NCBI RefSeq assembly: GCF_003461245.1
Contig: NZ_QTWS01000072.1
Location: forward strand, 1 to 6,419
From: Blautia sp. AF19-10LB
GTDB taxonomy: Bacteria; Bacillota; Clostridia; Lachnospirales; Lachnospiraceae
DNA length: 6,419 bases
Direction: 5' to 3'
Shown: in pieces, positions 1 to 5,819 of the stretch
How the letters are laid out: each line of letters opens with the position of its first letter
Position numbering within the stretch: position 1 is the first letter of the stretch
Made by a program: the position numbers and the translations under genes
The notes under the pieces: generated by a model
What the model was told of the DNA's origin: nothing
Databases searched by the model: none
The model's input: the letters and a program-made list of their open reading frames with translations, nothing else

Positions 1-46
1 ACTATTACCAGTTTACACCATCGGTCTTCTTAAGTCCAGCTAACCC

Positions 47-75
47 TTGAACAGTAACGGATTATGTGGGATAAT
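47..75 (+). promoter_or_regulatory. thsA promoter, -35 TTGAAC / extended -10 GATAAT
   Basis: TTGAAC (47-52) and GATAAT (70-75) are separated by exactly 17 bp, and a TG dinucleotide at 67-68 gives an extended -10 (TGGGATAAT). Transcription should start near 82, leaving a leader of about 36 nt before the thsA ATG. The -10 hexamer is the first part of the 24-bp sequence repeated upstream of thsB, so a protein binding that repeat would directly occlude this promoter. Consensus match seen in sequence; activity inferred. Confidence 0.6.
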
Positions 76-93
76 TAGCAGTTATCTATTAAA
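70..93 (+). repeat. 24-bp leader repeat, thsA copy, with GATAA-N7-TTATC dyad
   Basis: This 24-bp stretch is identical to the reverse complement of 2300-2323. It contains the interrupted palindrome GATAATTAGCAGTTATC (70-86; arms GATAA and TTATC, 7-nt centre), then TATTAAA. An 8-bp match, CAGTAACG, also lies upstream of both copies, but here it is separated from the repeat by 11 extra bases (60-70). The repeat begins at the -10 and covers the expected transcription start, a suitable place for an operator or an RNA hairpin in the leader. Confidence 0.85.
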
Positions 94-117
94 TTTTTAT
101 ACGATAAGAGGAATAAA

Positions 118-1533
118 ATGGCAACCGTATCAGATTTTAAACGACAGTATGTTAAAGCAATTCAAGAAGGTTATGCAGCTATTTTTGCAGGAGCAGGTTT
201 GTCCCGCCCGTCTGGTTTTGTAAATTGGAAAGAACTTTTAAGAGAACTGGCAGAAGAAATTCATTTGGATGTTGACAAAGAAACAGATCTAGTAGAAGTT
301 GCACAATATTACTGTAATGAAAAAAGAGGCCGAAGTGAACTAAATGCTAAAATTTTAAATCGTTTTATCACTGAATCTCAAGAGAATAGTAGCATTAATT
401 TGCTGGCTGAAATGCCTATACAAACATACTGGACAACAAATTATGACCATTTACTAGAGGATATTTTAAGAAAACATGGTAAAAGAGTAGATATTAAGAT
501 GGTGTCGCAAAATCTTTCTACTACACTATCAGAAAGCGATGCAATTGTCTATAAAATGCATGGAGATTATCTAGACCCTTCAACATGCGTGATAACGAAA
601 GATGATTATGAACTGTACAATGAAAAAAGGCAATTATTTACTACTGCTTTACAAGGTGATTTAGTATCCAAAACTTTTCTTTTTATTGGATTTAGTTTTG
701 AAGATCCTAATTTGAAATATATCCTCAGTAGAATCAGAAATCTTCTGGATGCAAATAGACGTACACATTATTGTCTGTTGGAAAAAATACAAAAAGAAAA
801 ATATGATGATTTAGACGAATTTTATTATGATTTAAACAAACAAGAATTACGTATACATGATTTAATGCGTTACGGTATTGAAGCAGTCTTAATAGATAAT
901 TATGTTCAGATACCCCATATATTGTCAGACATTCAAAGAGAAACTAAATGTAATAGCATTTTTATTTCAGGTGCAGCTCATGAATATGGTACAGCATGGG
1001 AATATACCGCCCCTCAGTTTATTCGAGCTTTAGTCAAAGAACTATATCAAAAACATTATAAAATTATCACAGGACATGCTCGTGGAATAGGAAGTTATGT
1101 CATCAGTGCTATTGTAGAAGAATGCCAAAATAATGTGTCGAAACTTGAAAAACACCTTATGATTAAAGCATTTCCTTATGAGGACAAGAATAGAAACGAT
1201 TACAAAGAGTTAGTAACCACATATCGTGAGGGAATATTTAAAAATGCAGGCATTGCAATCTTCATGTTTGGTAATAAAATTTCCGAGAAAGGTGTAGTTT
1301 TAACGGATGGCGTTTATCAGGAATTTAAAATAGCTCAAAAAGCTAATGCATATATTATTCCGATAGGTTCTACTGGATACGTTGCAAAACAAATTTGGGA
1401 TGAAGTTTGTGTACATATAAATGACTATCCTTATTTAAAATCTGAAGAATCTGTGCTTCGTGAAAGTACGGATCCCGCAAAAATAATTTGTTCCATTATG
1501 AAAATTTTATCAAGAATCCAAAAGAATTTTTAA
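118..1533 (+). CDS. thsA: ThsA, SIR2-SLOG NADase effector of type I Thoeris
   Basis: Effector of the Thoeris anti-phage system. In characterised members the SIR2 domain hydrolyses NAD+ once the SLOG domain binds the cyclic ADP-ribose isomer made by ThsB, stopping growth of the infected cell. Visible: SIR2 domain at about 10-275 with FAGAGLS (23-29), TTNYD (106-110, N108), KMHGD (146-150, H148) and GFSFEDPNL (191-199). N108 and H148 match the catalytic Asn and His recalled from Bacillus cereus ThsA (N112/H152). SLOG domain at about 279-465 with IFISGAAHEYG, ITGHARGIG (317-325), then R370, K387 and E402, at the same spacing as the recalled ligand residues R371/K388/E403. Length 471 fits the family (about 475). 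No signal peptide or membrane segment, so cytosolic. The start is supported by AGAGGA (107-112) 5 nt before ATG. The 3' end overlaps convergent thsB by 24 bp. Nothing looks broken. Function is inferred from motifs and the TIR neighbour. Confidence 0.95.
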   Translation: MATVSDFKRQYVKAIQEGYAAIFAGAGLSRPSGFVNWKELLRELAEEIHLDVDKETDLVEVAQYYCNEKRGRSELNAKILNRFITESQENSSINLLAEMPIQTYWTTNYDHLLEDILRKHGKRVDIKMVSQNLSTTLSESDAIVYKMHGDYLDPSTCVITKDDYELYNEKRQLFTTALQGDLVSKTFLFIGFSFEDPNLKYILSRIRNLLDANRRTHYCLLEKIQKEKYDDLDEFYYDLNKQELRIHDLMRYGIEAVLIDNYVQIPHILSDIQRETKCNSIFISGAAHEYGTAWEYTAPQFIRALVKELYQKHYKIITGHARGIGSYVISAIVEECQNNVSKLEKHLMIKAFPYEDKNRNDYKELVTTYREGIFKNAGIAIFMFGNKISEKGVVLTDGVYQEFKIAQKANAYIIPIGSTGYVAKQIWDEVCVHINDYPYLKSEESVLRESTDPAKIICSIMKILSRIQKNF

Positions 1534-2283
1534 TTCTTCTAATATCACATGAAGTGAATATAATATCGAAATATATATATTATAAGTGGGTTCGTAATTT
1601 GGATTAAAGCAAAAACCTCTCAGGATATTGCTAAGATTATTTGAAATACTCATGTATTTATTGGGTTTAGAGGTAAGTGCGCTATAAACCGCATTTACCA
1701 CACCCGTTATATTGCAAAGTTCGATAGTTGCAATGCGAAAATCGTATAAGAAATATTCTCTTCTCTCTAGCAGCGTTAATAACGATTCCTTGCATGGAAA
1801 AGAATATTTATATAATGAAGAATATTCTAACTTATTAGGATTCAACTCTAAAATGCGGTCTTTATAATATCTTCCTACAATTCTACATATTATTTCTATG
1901 CGATCATTATCAGCAAAATGCTTTATATCTATTTTTTCGAAAGCCCGACCTTCAAGCCATGGTATTTTCTCATAAACTATATTTTTGTCAATGTCCACAT
2001 ATACAGGAATAATAATCGTTTGGTCCTTTTTCTCTTTTGAATGAAATAAATTTAATTCTTCTAAAGGCCATGAACGAGTCAAAAATTCCTGATTAATAAC
2101 AGCAATACAGTAAGTTGAATTAGTAACAGCCTCTTTGATTTTACTATAGATATTCTGTCCTGTAACTATTCCATTTCGATCAATCCAAACATTAAATCCA
2201 AGAGCAGATAACGATTGCATAAGTGGTATGACAAAAACGGATTTCATTTCCTTACTATGTGAGATGAAAAAATCGATATTCAT
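1510..2283 (-). CDS. thsB: ThsB, TIR-domain signal-producing sensor of type I Thoeris
   Basis: Predicted TIR enzyme that senses infection and converts NAD+ to the cyclic ADP-ribose isomer activating ThsA. The 257-residue protein starts directly with TIR strand beta-A, MNIDFFISHS (1-10). It continues with LGFNVWID (28-35), TYCIAVINQEFL (57-68) and SWPLEELNLF (71-80). W72 and E76 have the W-x3-E spacing of the catalytic Glu region in TIR enzymes, with E75 adjacent as an alternative. The TIR domain ends near residue 145. About 110 further residues, helix-rich and of no recognised family, follow (YKYSFPCKESLLTLLERR onward), making it longer than the roughly 200-residue ThsB I recall from B. cereus. 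I chose the ATG at 2281-2283 over one 57 nt upstream: TTGGAG sits 7 nt before it, the TIR fold begins at once, and the upstream ATG has only a distant AAGGA. The gene runs opposite to thsA, unlike the usual co-directional arrangement. Confidence 0.92.
   Translation of the reverse strand: MNIDFFISHSKEMKSVFVIPLMQSLSALGFNVWIDRNGIVTGQNIYSKIKEAVTNSTYCIAVINQEFLTRSWPLEELNLFHSKEKKDQTIIIPVYVDIDKNIVYEKIPWLEGRAFEKIDIKHFADNDRIEIICRIVGRYYKDRILELNPNKLEYSSLYKYSFPCKESLLTLLERREYFLYDFRIATIELCNITGVVNAVYSALTSKPNKYMSISNNLSNILRGFCFNPNYEPTYNIYISILYSLHVILEELKILLDS
1522..1538. terminator. Weak AT-rich hairpin at the thsA/thsB convergent junction
   Basis: AAGAATT-TTT-AATTCTT is a perfect 7-bp inverted repeat with a 3-nt loop, spanning the thsA stop codon and the last codons of thsB. 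It is the only dyad noticed at the convergence point. The stem is almost all A/T and no U-tract follows on either strand, so it would be a poor intrinsic terminator. Termination by transcript collision or elsewhere remains possible. Confidence 0.2.
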
Positions 2284-2299
2284 ATAAATACTCCAATAG

Positions 2300-2323
2300 T
2301 TTAATAGATAACTGCTAATTATC
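2300..2323 (-). repeat. 24-bp leader repeat, thsB copy, inverted relative to the thsA copy
   Basis: Exact inverted copy of 70-93, ending 16 nt before the chosen thsB start, whereas the thsA copy ends 24 nt before its ATG. It is directly preceded (minus-strand reading) by CAGTAAC, so it lacks the 11 bp present at thsA. No acceptable -35 lies 16-18 bp upstream of its GATAAT, so this copy may act as an operator or leader hairpin rather than a -10. Together with 70-93 it brackets the thsA-thsB module as an inverted repeat pair. Confidence 0.85.
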
Positions 2324-2575
2324 GTTACTGGTAAAAGCATATCATATATATTAATCCTTATATATCTGCATTGTCTTATTATACCACACTTCGCGAAGTT
2401 TTTATAATTCGGTATATCGAAACAGGCATTCTTTCTTTCGACATACTTCTACAAAAAATCTGATCCATCATAACAAATGTCTGTAACAATGCCACTCTCT
2501 TTTTTGCCCTCTCGATAGCAGAATCCTAATCTTTTAACTGTCAAAGATGGGATTTTAGCAAATATTAAAGGATTT
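2324..2575. other. Intergenic region between thsB and KAP genes
   Basis: Beyond the promoter and palindrome described at 2378-2399, this stretch holds an imperfect 14-bp palindrome TTCGGTATATCGAA (2408-2421, 12 of 14 symmetric). Two minus-strand frames of roughly 45-50 codons (2452-2580, and one ending at 2379-2381) lack a credible start with a ribosome-binding site and are not called genes. No clear terminator follows the KAP stop codon at 2576-2578. Confidence 0.5.
2378..2399 (-). promoter_or_regulatory. Candidate thsB promoter (extended -10) with 12-bp palindrome in the spacer
   Basis: On the minus strand TATAAT (2378-2383) is preceded by TG and one base (TGGTATAAT), a good extended -10. 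Immediately upstream lies the perfect palindrome ACTTCGCGAAGT (2388-2399), in the -35/-10 spacer where a bound repressor would block polymerase. No clear -35 hexamer is seen. Transcription from here would begin near 2371 and give a thsB leader of about 88 nt that includes the 24-bp repeat. Sequence matches are direct; promoter and operator roles are inferred. Confidence 0.4.
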
Positions 2576-4543
2576 CTACCTCAAACCTTCCAATACATTT
2601 TCGATTTTCACAATCAATGCTTCTACCGCTAAATGGTTTGTAATTTTTTCCACATTATTTTTATTATACTCTGTCAAAGAGTTTTTTAATCGTGTCAGCA
2701 TTTCTATATCTGAAACATAAAAATCATTTAAATTTCCCATGTAGTATACTGCCTTAAACGCTTCAACTATTGCATATATTTCCCGTGCAGTACTCTTTTT
2801 TATTAATTTCATCAGTTTTTCCTGGTCGATATATTCCATAAAGGATTTATGCCCGAGATAATATTCTTCGCGTTCGGTACATTTTTCCAGGAATTTCTGT
2901 GCGTTTTCATATGCGTTTTCTTCTTCAATTTCTTTCTTCTCCAGAAATGCATTTCTTATTCTTCTTTTTTCTGCGATTGGATCATAGAAGAATTTAAACT
3001 TTTCTTCAACCTCTGAATCCGAAAATGATAACGGTATACGTCTTTCTTCCTGCACATTTTCATCCGTATCAATAAAGGAAAGCATTTTACTTTGAATTGC
3101 GGCAATATCGCCTTTATATAAATGATACTTCTGGAACATAATCAATAATATAAGGATATTAGAATAATCTTCGTATGCATATTTGTTTTCCTCTAATTCT
3201 TTCAGCATTTGCTTAATATAATTTCTTATTTCATCGTCCTCCATAAGTTTCCACTCATAAAGTCTGGCACAGGTCTCGCCCTGTGATTTTATAGTTTGTT
3301 TCTTATATCCCTTTTCATGTTTGCATCGTTTCTCAATATCTCTTGCCGCTTTTACTAATTCTGCTTCATCAAGATATGCATTTCTCATATATTTATTAAC
3401 GAAAAAATATTCTGCTGTGTAAGTATATTTATGATTTTCAAAATGAACATATTTTTGATCTCCATAATAAGACAGATTACTTATGAGCGTTTTATTATCT
3501 CTGTCTGCGACTACTATCCAGATGCTGTATCTCAAAAAGTCGGCAACAATTTCTTCATAATACTCAGATTCATTGAAATTTTTACAGGTCACTTTATAGA
3601 TTTCTTCAAACAGATCAATCCACATTGCGGCCACTCTGAGATTGTTATTCCCAGCCTCATGAAATGCATTTACTATTTTATCCATATGTTCTGTTAAGAA
3701 CTGTCTGTATTTACCCTCTTCAAGATACCCTTTACTTTTTGCATTCCCCATGATCAGATCTTTTAATGATTCTTCAATTCCCGGAGTATACTTACAGGTC
3801 TTCCCAATAACTTTCTCTTTTATATCACGGTAAATATAATTTTCTGAATATAAGGTTTCGTTTAACTGTTTTAGCTCTTTCATTGTTAATTCATCCGTTG
3901 CTAAATCAGTCCTTTTGGTTTTATCTTCAGGTTTATCCCGAATCACCTTTCTTCCACCGGTTAATATTGTCTGATATTTTTGCTCAACATTTATATTCGC
4001 ATAAGTTTTCCCTATATTGTCCTCGTCTGCCAGAATAATCACTTTGCAATTGCAATGTTCTATCAGATTATTTATGTAGCCAAACACTTCACTGATGGAT
4101 ATGCTGCATCTTTCCAGATCATCGAAGCATATTACCAGATCTTTTACTTCAATTGTCGTACTTAGTTCGTTTAATTTTTCCAGATCCATTGAAACAGCAC
4201 CTGCTGAAAACGAAAATGCTCTGCTTGCAGCCCCTAAAATCCCCGATACTGCCTTTACTCCTTTTCTTACTATATCGTTTCCGTTGGCTTTTGCATAAAT
4301 CAAGTAGTTAGATAGTAATTGTTTTGACAATGCCTCAATAGAGTTCATTCCATACAGTGAGATATAAATGTTTGTCTTTCTGTTATTTTTTCCAACTTCT
4401 AAGGCCGATATGGCATCAGCCAGATAGTTTTCGTATAGAAAGGTTTTTCCACAGCCCCACACACCGCTGATCAGTAATGCATATCGGGCATTTTCATTTT
4501 TTATATAGCTTTCTACTACCTGTTGTATCTCTTGTTTGTTCAT
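2576..4543 (-). CDS. KAP-family P-loop NTPase
   Basis: A 655-residue ATPase, probably of the KAP class, whose bacterial members include the phage-exclusion protein PifA. Visible: Walker A GVWGCGKT (27-34); IYISLYGMNSIEAL (59-72), a strand and helix typical of the family; a mildly hydrophobic stretch at about 95-118 between the Walker motifs, where KAP proteins often carry membrane or amphipathic segments; Walker B VICFDDLER (137-145); and a sensor-like strand KVIILADEDNI (167-177). The rest (about 200-655) is helical and charged, with a Glu/Lys-rich probable coiled coil near 535-570, and carries no domain I recognise. The start is supported by AGAGGA 9 nt upstream of the ATG. The gene follows the DUF3791 gene after 198 bp, and thsB lies beyond its 3' end on the same strand. 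ATP use is well supported. A defensive, membrane-linked or signalling role is inferred from family and location. Confidence 0.85.
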   Translation of the reverse strand: MNKQEIQQVVESYIKNENARYALLISGVWGCGKTFLYENYLADAISALEVGKNNRKTNIYISLYGMNSIEALSKQLLSNYLIYAKANGNDIVRKGVKAVSGILGAASRAFSFSAGAVSMDLEKLNELSTTIEVKDLVICFDDLERCSISISEVFGYINNLIEHCNCKVIILADEDNIGKTYANINVEQKYQTILTGGRKVIRDKPEDKTKRTDLATDELTMKELKQLNETLYSENYIYRDIKEKVIGKTCKYTPGIEESLKDLIMGNAKSKGYLEEGKYRQFLTEHMDKIVNAFHEAGNNNLRVAAMWIDLFEEIYKVTCKNFNESEYYEEIVADFLRYSIWIVVADRDNKTLISNLSYYGDQKYVHFENHKYTYTAEYFFVNKYMRNAYLDEAELVKAARDIEKRCKHEKGYKKQTIKSQGETCARLYEWKLMEDDEIRNYIKQMLKELEENKYAYEDYSNILILLIMFQKYHLYKGDIAAIQSKMLSFIDTDENVQEERRIPLSFSDSEVEEKFKFFYDPIAEKRRIRNAFLEKKEIEEENAYENAQKFLEKCTEREEYYLGHKSFMEYIDQEKLMKLIKKSTAREIYAIVEAFKAVYYMGNLNDFYVSDIEMLTRLKNSLTEYNKNNVEKITNHLAVEALIVKIENVLEGLR

Positions 4544-4582
4544 CGGTCTTTGTCCTCTTTATCTTTCCATATTGTTTAATAG

Positions 4583-4591
4583 ATTTTAACA
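4583..4591 (-). promoter_or_regulatory. Candidate extended -10 for the KAP gene
   Basis: TGTTAAAAT on the minus strand fits an extended -10 (TG-n-TAAAAT). Transcription would start near 4576, about 32 nt before the KAP start codon. There is no recognisable -35 at 17 bp because that position lies inside the stem-loop at 4599-4632. Such short matches arise by chance in AT-rich DNA, so support is modest. If real, the KAP gene can be expressed apart from the DUF3990/DUF3791 pair. Confidence 0.3.
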
Positions 4592-4598
4592 TACAATC

Positions 4599-4632
4599 AA
4601 GGGCAGCATCCCCAAAATCAGACACTGCCCTT
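4599..4632 (-). terminator. Stem-loop between the DUF3791 and KAP genes
   Basis: Perfect 8-bp arms AAGGGCAG and CTGCCCTT. Read as minus-strand RNA the stem extends to 12 pairs through two G-U wobbles, a U-A and a C-G, closing a 10-nt loop. It follows the DUF3791 stop codon and precedes the KAP gene. The tail (TTGATTGTATGTT) is U-rich but not a clean U-tract, so it may be a weak terminator or attenuator giving partial read-through, or an RNA processing site. Confidence 0.45.
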
Positions 4633-4696
4633 AAATACTATTTCGTTTTAATATTCTCTACTCCTTGCGGTACAGAAAAGCAGGCCTTCCTCTCTG

Positions 4697-4726
4697 CCGG
4701 AAAATATGCTGTTATAAAGTTTCCGG
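4697..4726 (-). repeat. Inverted repeat just after the DUF3791 stop codon
   Basis: Arms CCGGAAA (4697-4703) and TTTCCGG (4720-4726) form a perfect 7-bp inverted repeat around a 16-nt centre, starting 15 nt downstream of the DUF3791 stop on the minus strand. No U-tract follows, so a terminator is not supported. It could be an mRNA 3'-end stabilising hairpin or chance. Confidence 0.3.
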
Positions 4727-4741
4727 TCTGATATCATCTGT

Positions 4742-5185
4742 TTACTCCAGCAGTCTTCCCTCCCGATACGACCATTCCAGATAATCGGGATTCTGATAAT
4801 ACAGGTCTGTATTGAAATCGGATATTTCATCACTGATAAAGGACGAGAAAATTTTCATCAGTTCTTTTACTTCTTCTCCCTTTTTTGCACAGTCTTCGAT
4901 CATGATACTGTAAAGCTTTCCAATATCCAGGAAACTCGGTATGGAGTAATTGCAACCCGAAATGGTATCAAAATCTCCCTGATGTATTTTATAGTACTCG
5001 ATTACTTCATCGCTGACCTGCTCAAAACTGAGACAATGATTTACTTCCGCATCATATAAAAGCTTTTCTATCCCTGCCTCGCCAATCGCACTTACAATAT
5101 CGCCACGATGATTTCTGGTTTCGCGTGCAATATACTCAATCAACGCACATACATAAAAATAGTCATTCCGTTCCTTTTCGTTCAT
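4742..5185 (-). CDS. DUF3791-like protein, probable partner of the DUF3990 protein
   Basis: 147-residue soluble protein. Residues about 9-72 (FYVCALIEYIA, then IEKLLYDAEVNHCLSFEQV and VIEYY) resemble DUF3791, a small helical domain usually encoded beside DUF3990 genes. The C-terminal part (about 78-147: IPSFLDIGKLYSIMIED, FNTDLYYQNPDYLEWSYREG) is an extension I have seen in related gut-bacterial proteins but cannot assign a function. The ATG (5183-5185) has GAGGT 7 nt upstream and lies inside the end of the DUF3990 frame, overlapping by 23 bp, so the two are almost certainly translated from one message. No catalytic motif is visible. By analogy with two-gene toxin systems it could neutralise or target the DUF3990 protein, which is inference. 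The domain name is fairly secure for the N-terminal part only. Confidence 0.8.
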   Translation of the reverse strand: MNEKERNDYFYVCALIEYIARETRNHRGDIVSAIGEAGIEKLLYDAEVNHCLSFEQVSDEVIEYYKIHQGDFDTISGCNYSIPSFLDIGKLYSIMIEDCAKKGEEVKELMKIFSSFISDEISDFNTDLYYQNPDYLEWSYREGRLLE

Positions 5186-5636
5186 ATTTTACCTCGCTCT
5201 TTATAAAATGCAGACAATCAAGTGCAGAAAGTGTATGAAAGCTAATCTGGTGAGTCGGATGTCTGAATTCTGCCAGTACCCAAAACTGTCTTCTGCTTAT
5301 GCGTCCTGTCAAAAAATCGTTCACATAATTCCATACTGTATCATTTGCCATCGGACCTTCTACAATATCATATGTATGAGTTTTACCACTCCGGCATTGT
5401 GCAATAAAATCAAGCCAATCATCTGATATTTCTGGGAATCTCAGTATTTTTAATTCTTCATTCGGTTCATAATCATAGTAATTAATTATTGGCTCGCCAA
5501 TACCTCGATTTGCCCAGCGAATAGCCTGCTTCATATTATTCGTACAATAAAATCCCCACGAAAAATCTTTTGTATATTTTGCTTTTCGTATCTCTGGGTA
5601 TGTGACGATTTCTTTACTTGCATGATACAATTCCAT
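5163..5636 (-). CDS. DUF3990 protein, ADP-ribosyltransferase-like
   Basis: 157-residue protein of the DUF3990 family, whose fold is related to ADP-ribosyltransferases. Visible family marks: MELYHAS (H5) at the N-terminus, KDFSWGFYCTNNMKQAIRWA (23-42, Y30), YDIVEGPMANDTVW (89-102) and THQISFHT (128-135, Q130), then ALDCLHFI. H5, Y30 and Q130 fall where ART proteins place their H-Y-(E/Q) triad, so NAD+ binding is plausible, although Gln at the third place is not the Glu of classic transferases. The reading frame extends to a GTG at 5651, but I chose the ATG at 5634-5636: AGGTG lies 8 nt before it and the GTG sits within that ribosome-binding region. The last 23 bp overlap the DUF3791 gene. It may be the toxic or target-modifying half of a two-gene module; substrate unknown. 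Confidence 0.85.
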   Translation of the reverse strand: MELYHASKEIVTYPEIRKAKYTKDFSWGFYCTNNMKQAIRWANRGIGEPIINYYDYEPNEELKILRFPEISDDWLDFIAQCRSGKTHTYDIVEGPMANDTVWNYVNDFLTGRISRRQFWVLAEFRHPTHQISFHTLSALDCLHFIKSEVKYERKGTE

Positions 5637-5819
5637 TTGTTTACACCTCACAATTTGTCAAAAAATCCTGTTAGCATGAAATTTTTTTGTATAATTTTCG
5701 TAATGCAATAAATAAAAACAGTCAAATACTGAATTTTATTACATTTCCTGGATATATTCTAGTATACTATATTTATATGGAAAGAACAAATATTGTCTTT
5801 TACAGCGTCAGCAAAAAAA

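Noticed and set aside
70..2323. Terminal inverted repeats of a transposable element
   Set aside because: The repeats lie in gene leaders, no transposase is encoded between them, and no flanking target duplication is seen.
2284..2340. Longer thsB start with 19 extra N-terminal residues
   Set aside because: The upstream ATG has only AAGGA 12 nt away, the extra residues come from the conserved leader repeat, and the downstream ATG has an ideal TTGGAG.
2452..2580. Minus-strand open frame between thsB and the KAP gene
   Set aside because: No ATG/GTG start with a ribosome-binding site and no recognised family. A second frame ending at 2379-2381 offers only about 29 residues from its first ATG.
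3431..4298. Plus-strand open frames inside the KAP gene
   Set aside because: They are antisense shadows of a well-supported gene, without ribosome-binding sites or recognisable domains.
4574..4583. 10-bp match TCTATTAAAC between the KAP leader and the thsB leader
   Set aside because: AT-rich and short. The GATAA-N7-TTATC dyad is absent and the distance to the start codon differs, so chance is adequate.
4648..4833. 61-codon minus-strand frame overlapping the end of the DUF3791 gene
   Set aside because: It runs in another frame of a supported gene and shows no motif or ribosome-binding site.
5657..5662. Perfect -35 hexamer TTGACA on the minus strand upstream of the DUF3990 gene
   Set aside because: A -10 at the proper distance would fall at the start codon and none is seen. 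It is too close to the gene to drive it.
5690..5695. TATAAT on the plus strand between the DUF3990 and MBL genes
   Set aside because: No -35 at 16-18 bp and no plus-strand gene downstream. The 60-codon plus-strand frame there is low-complexity and has no family features.
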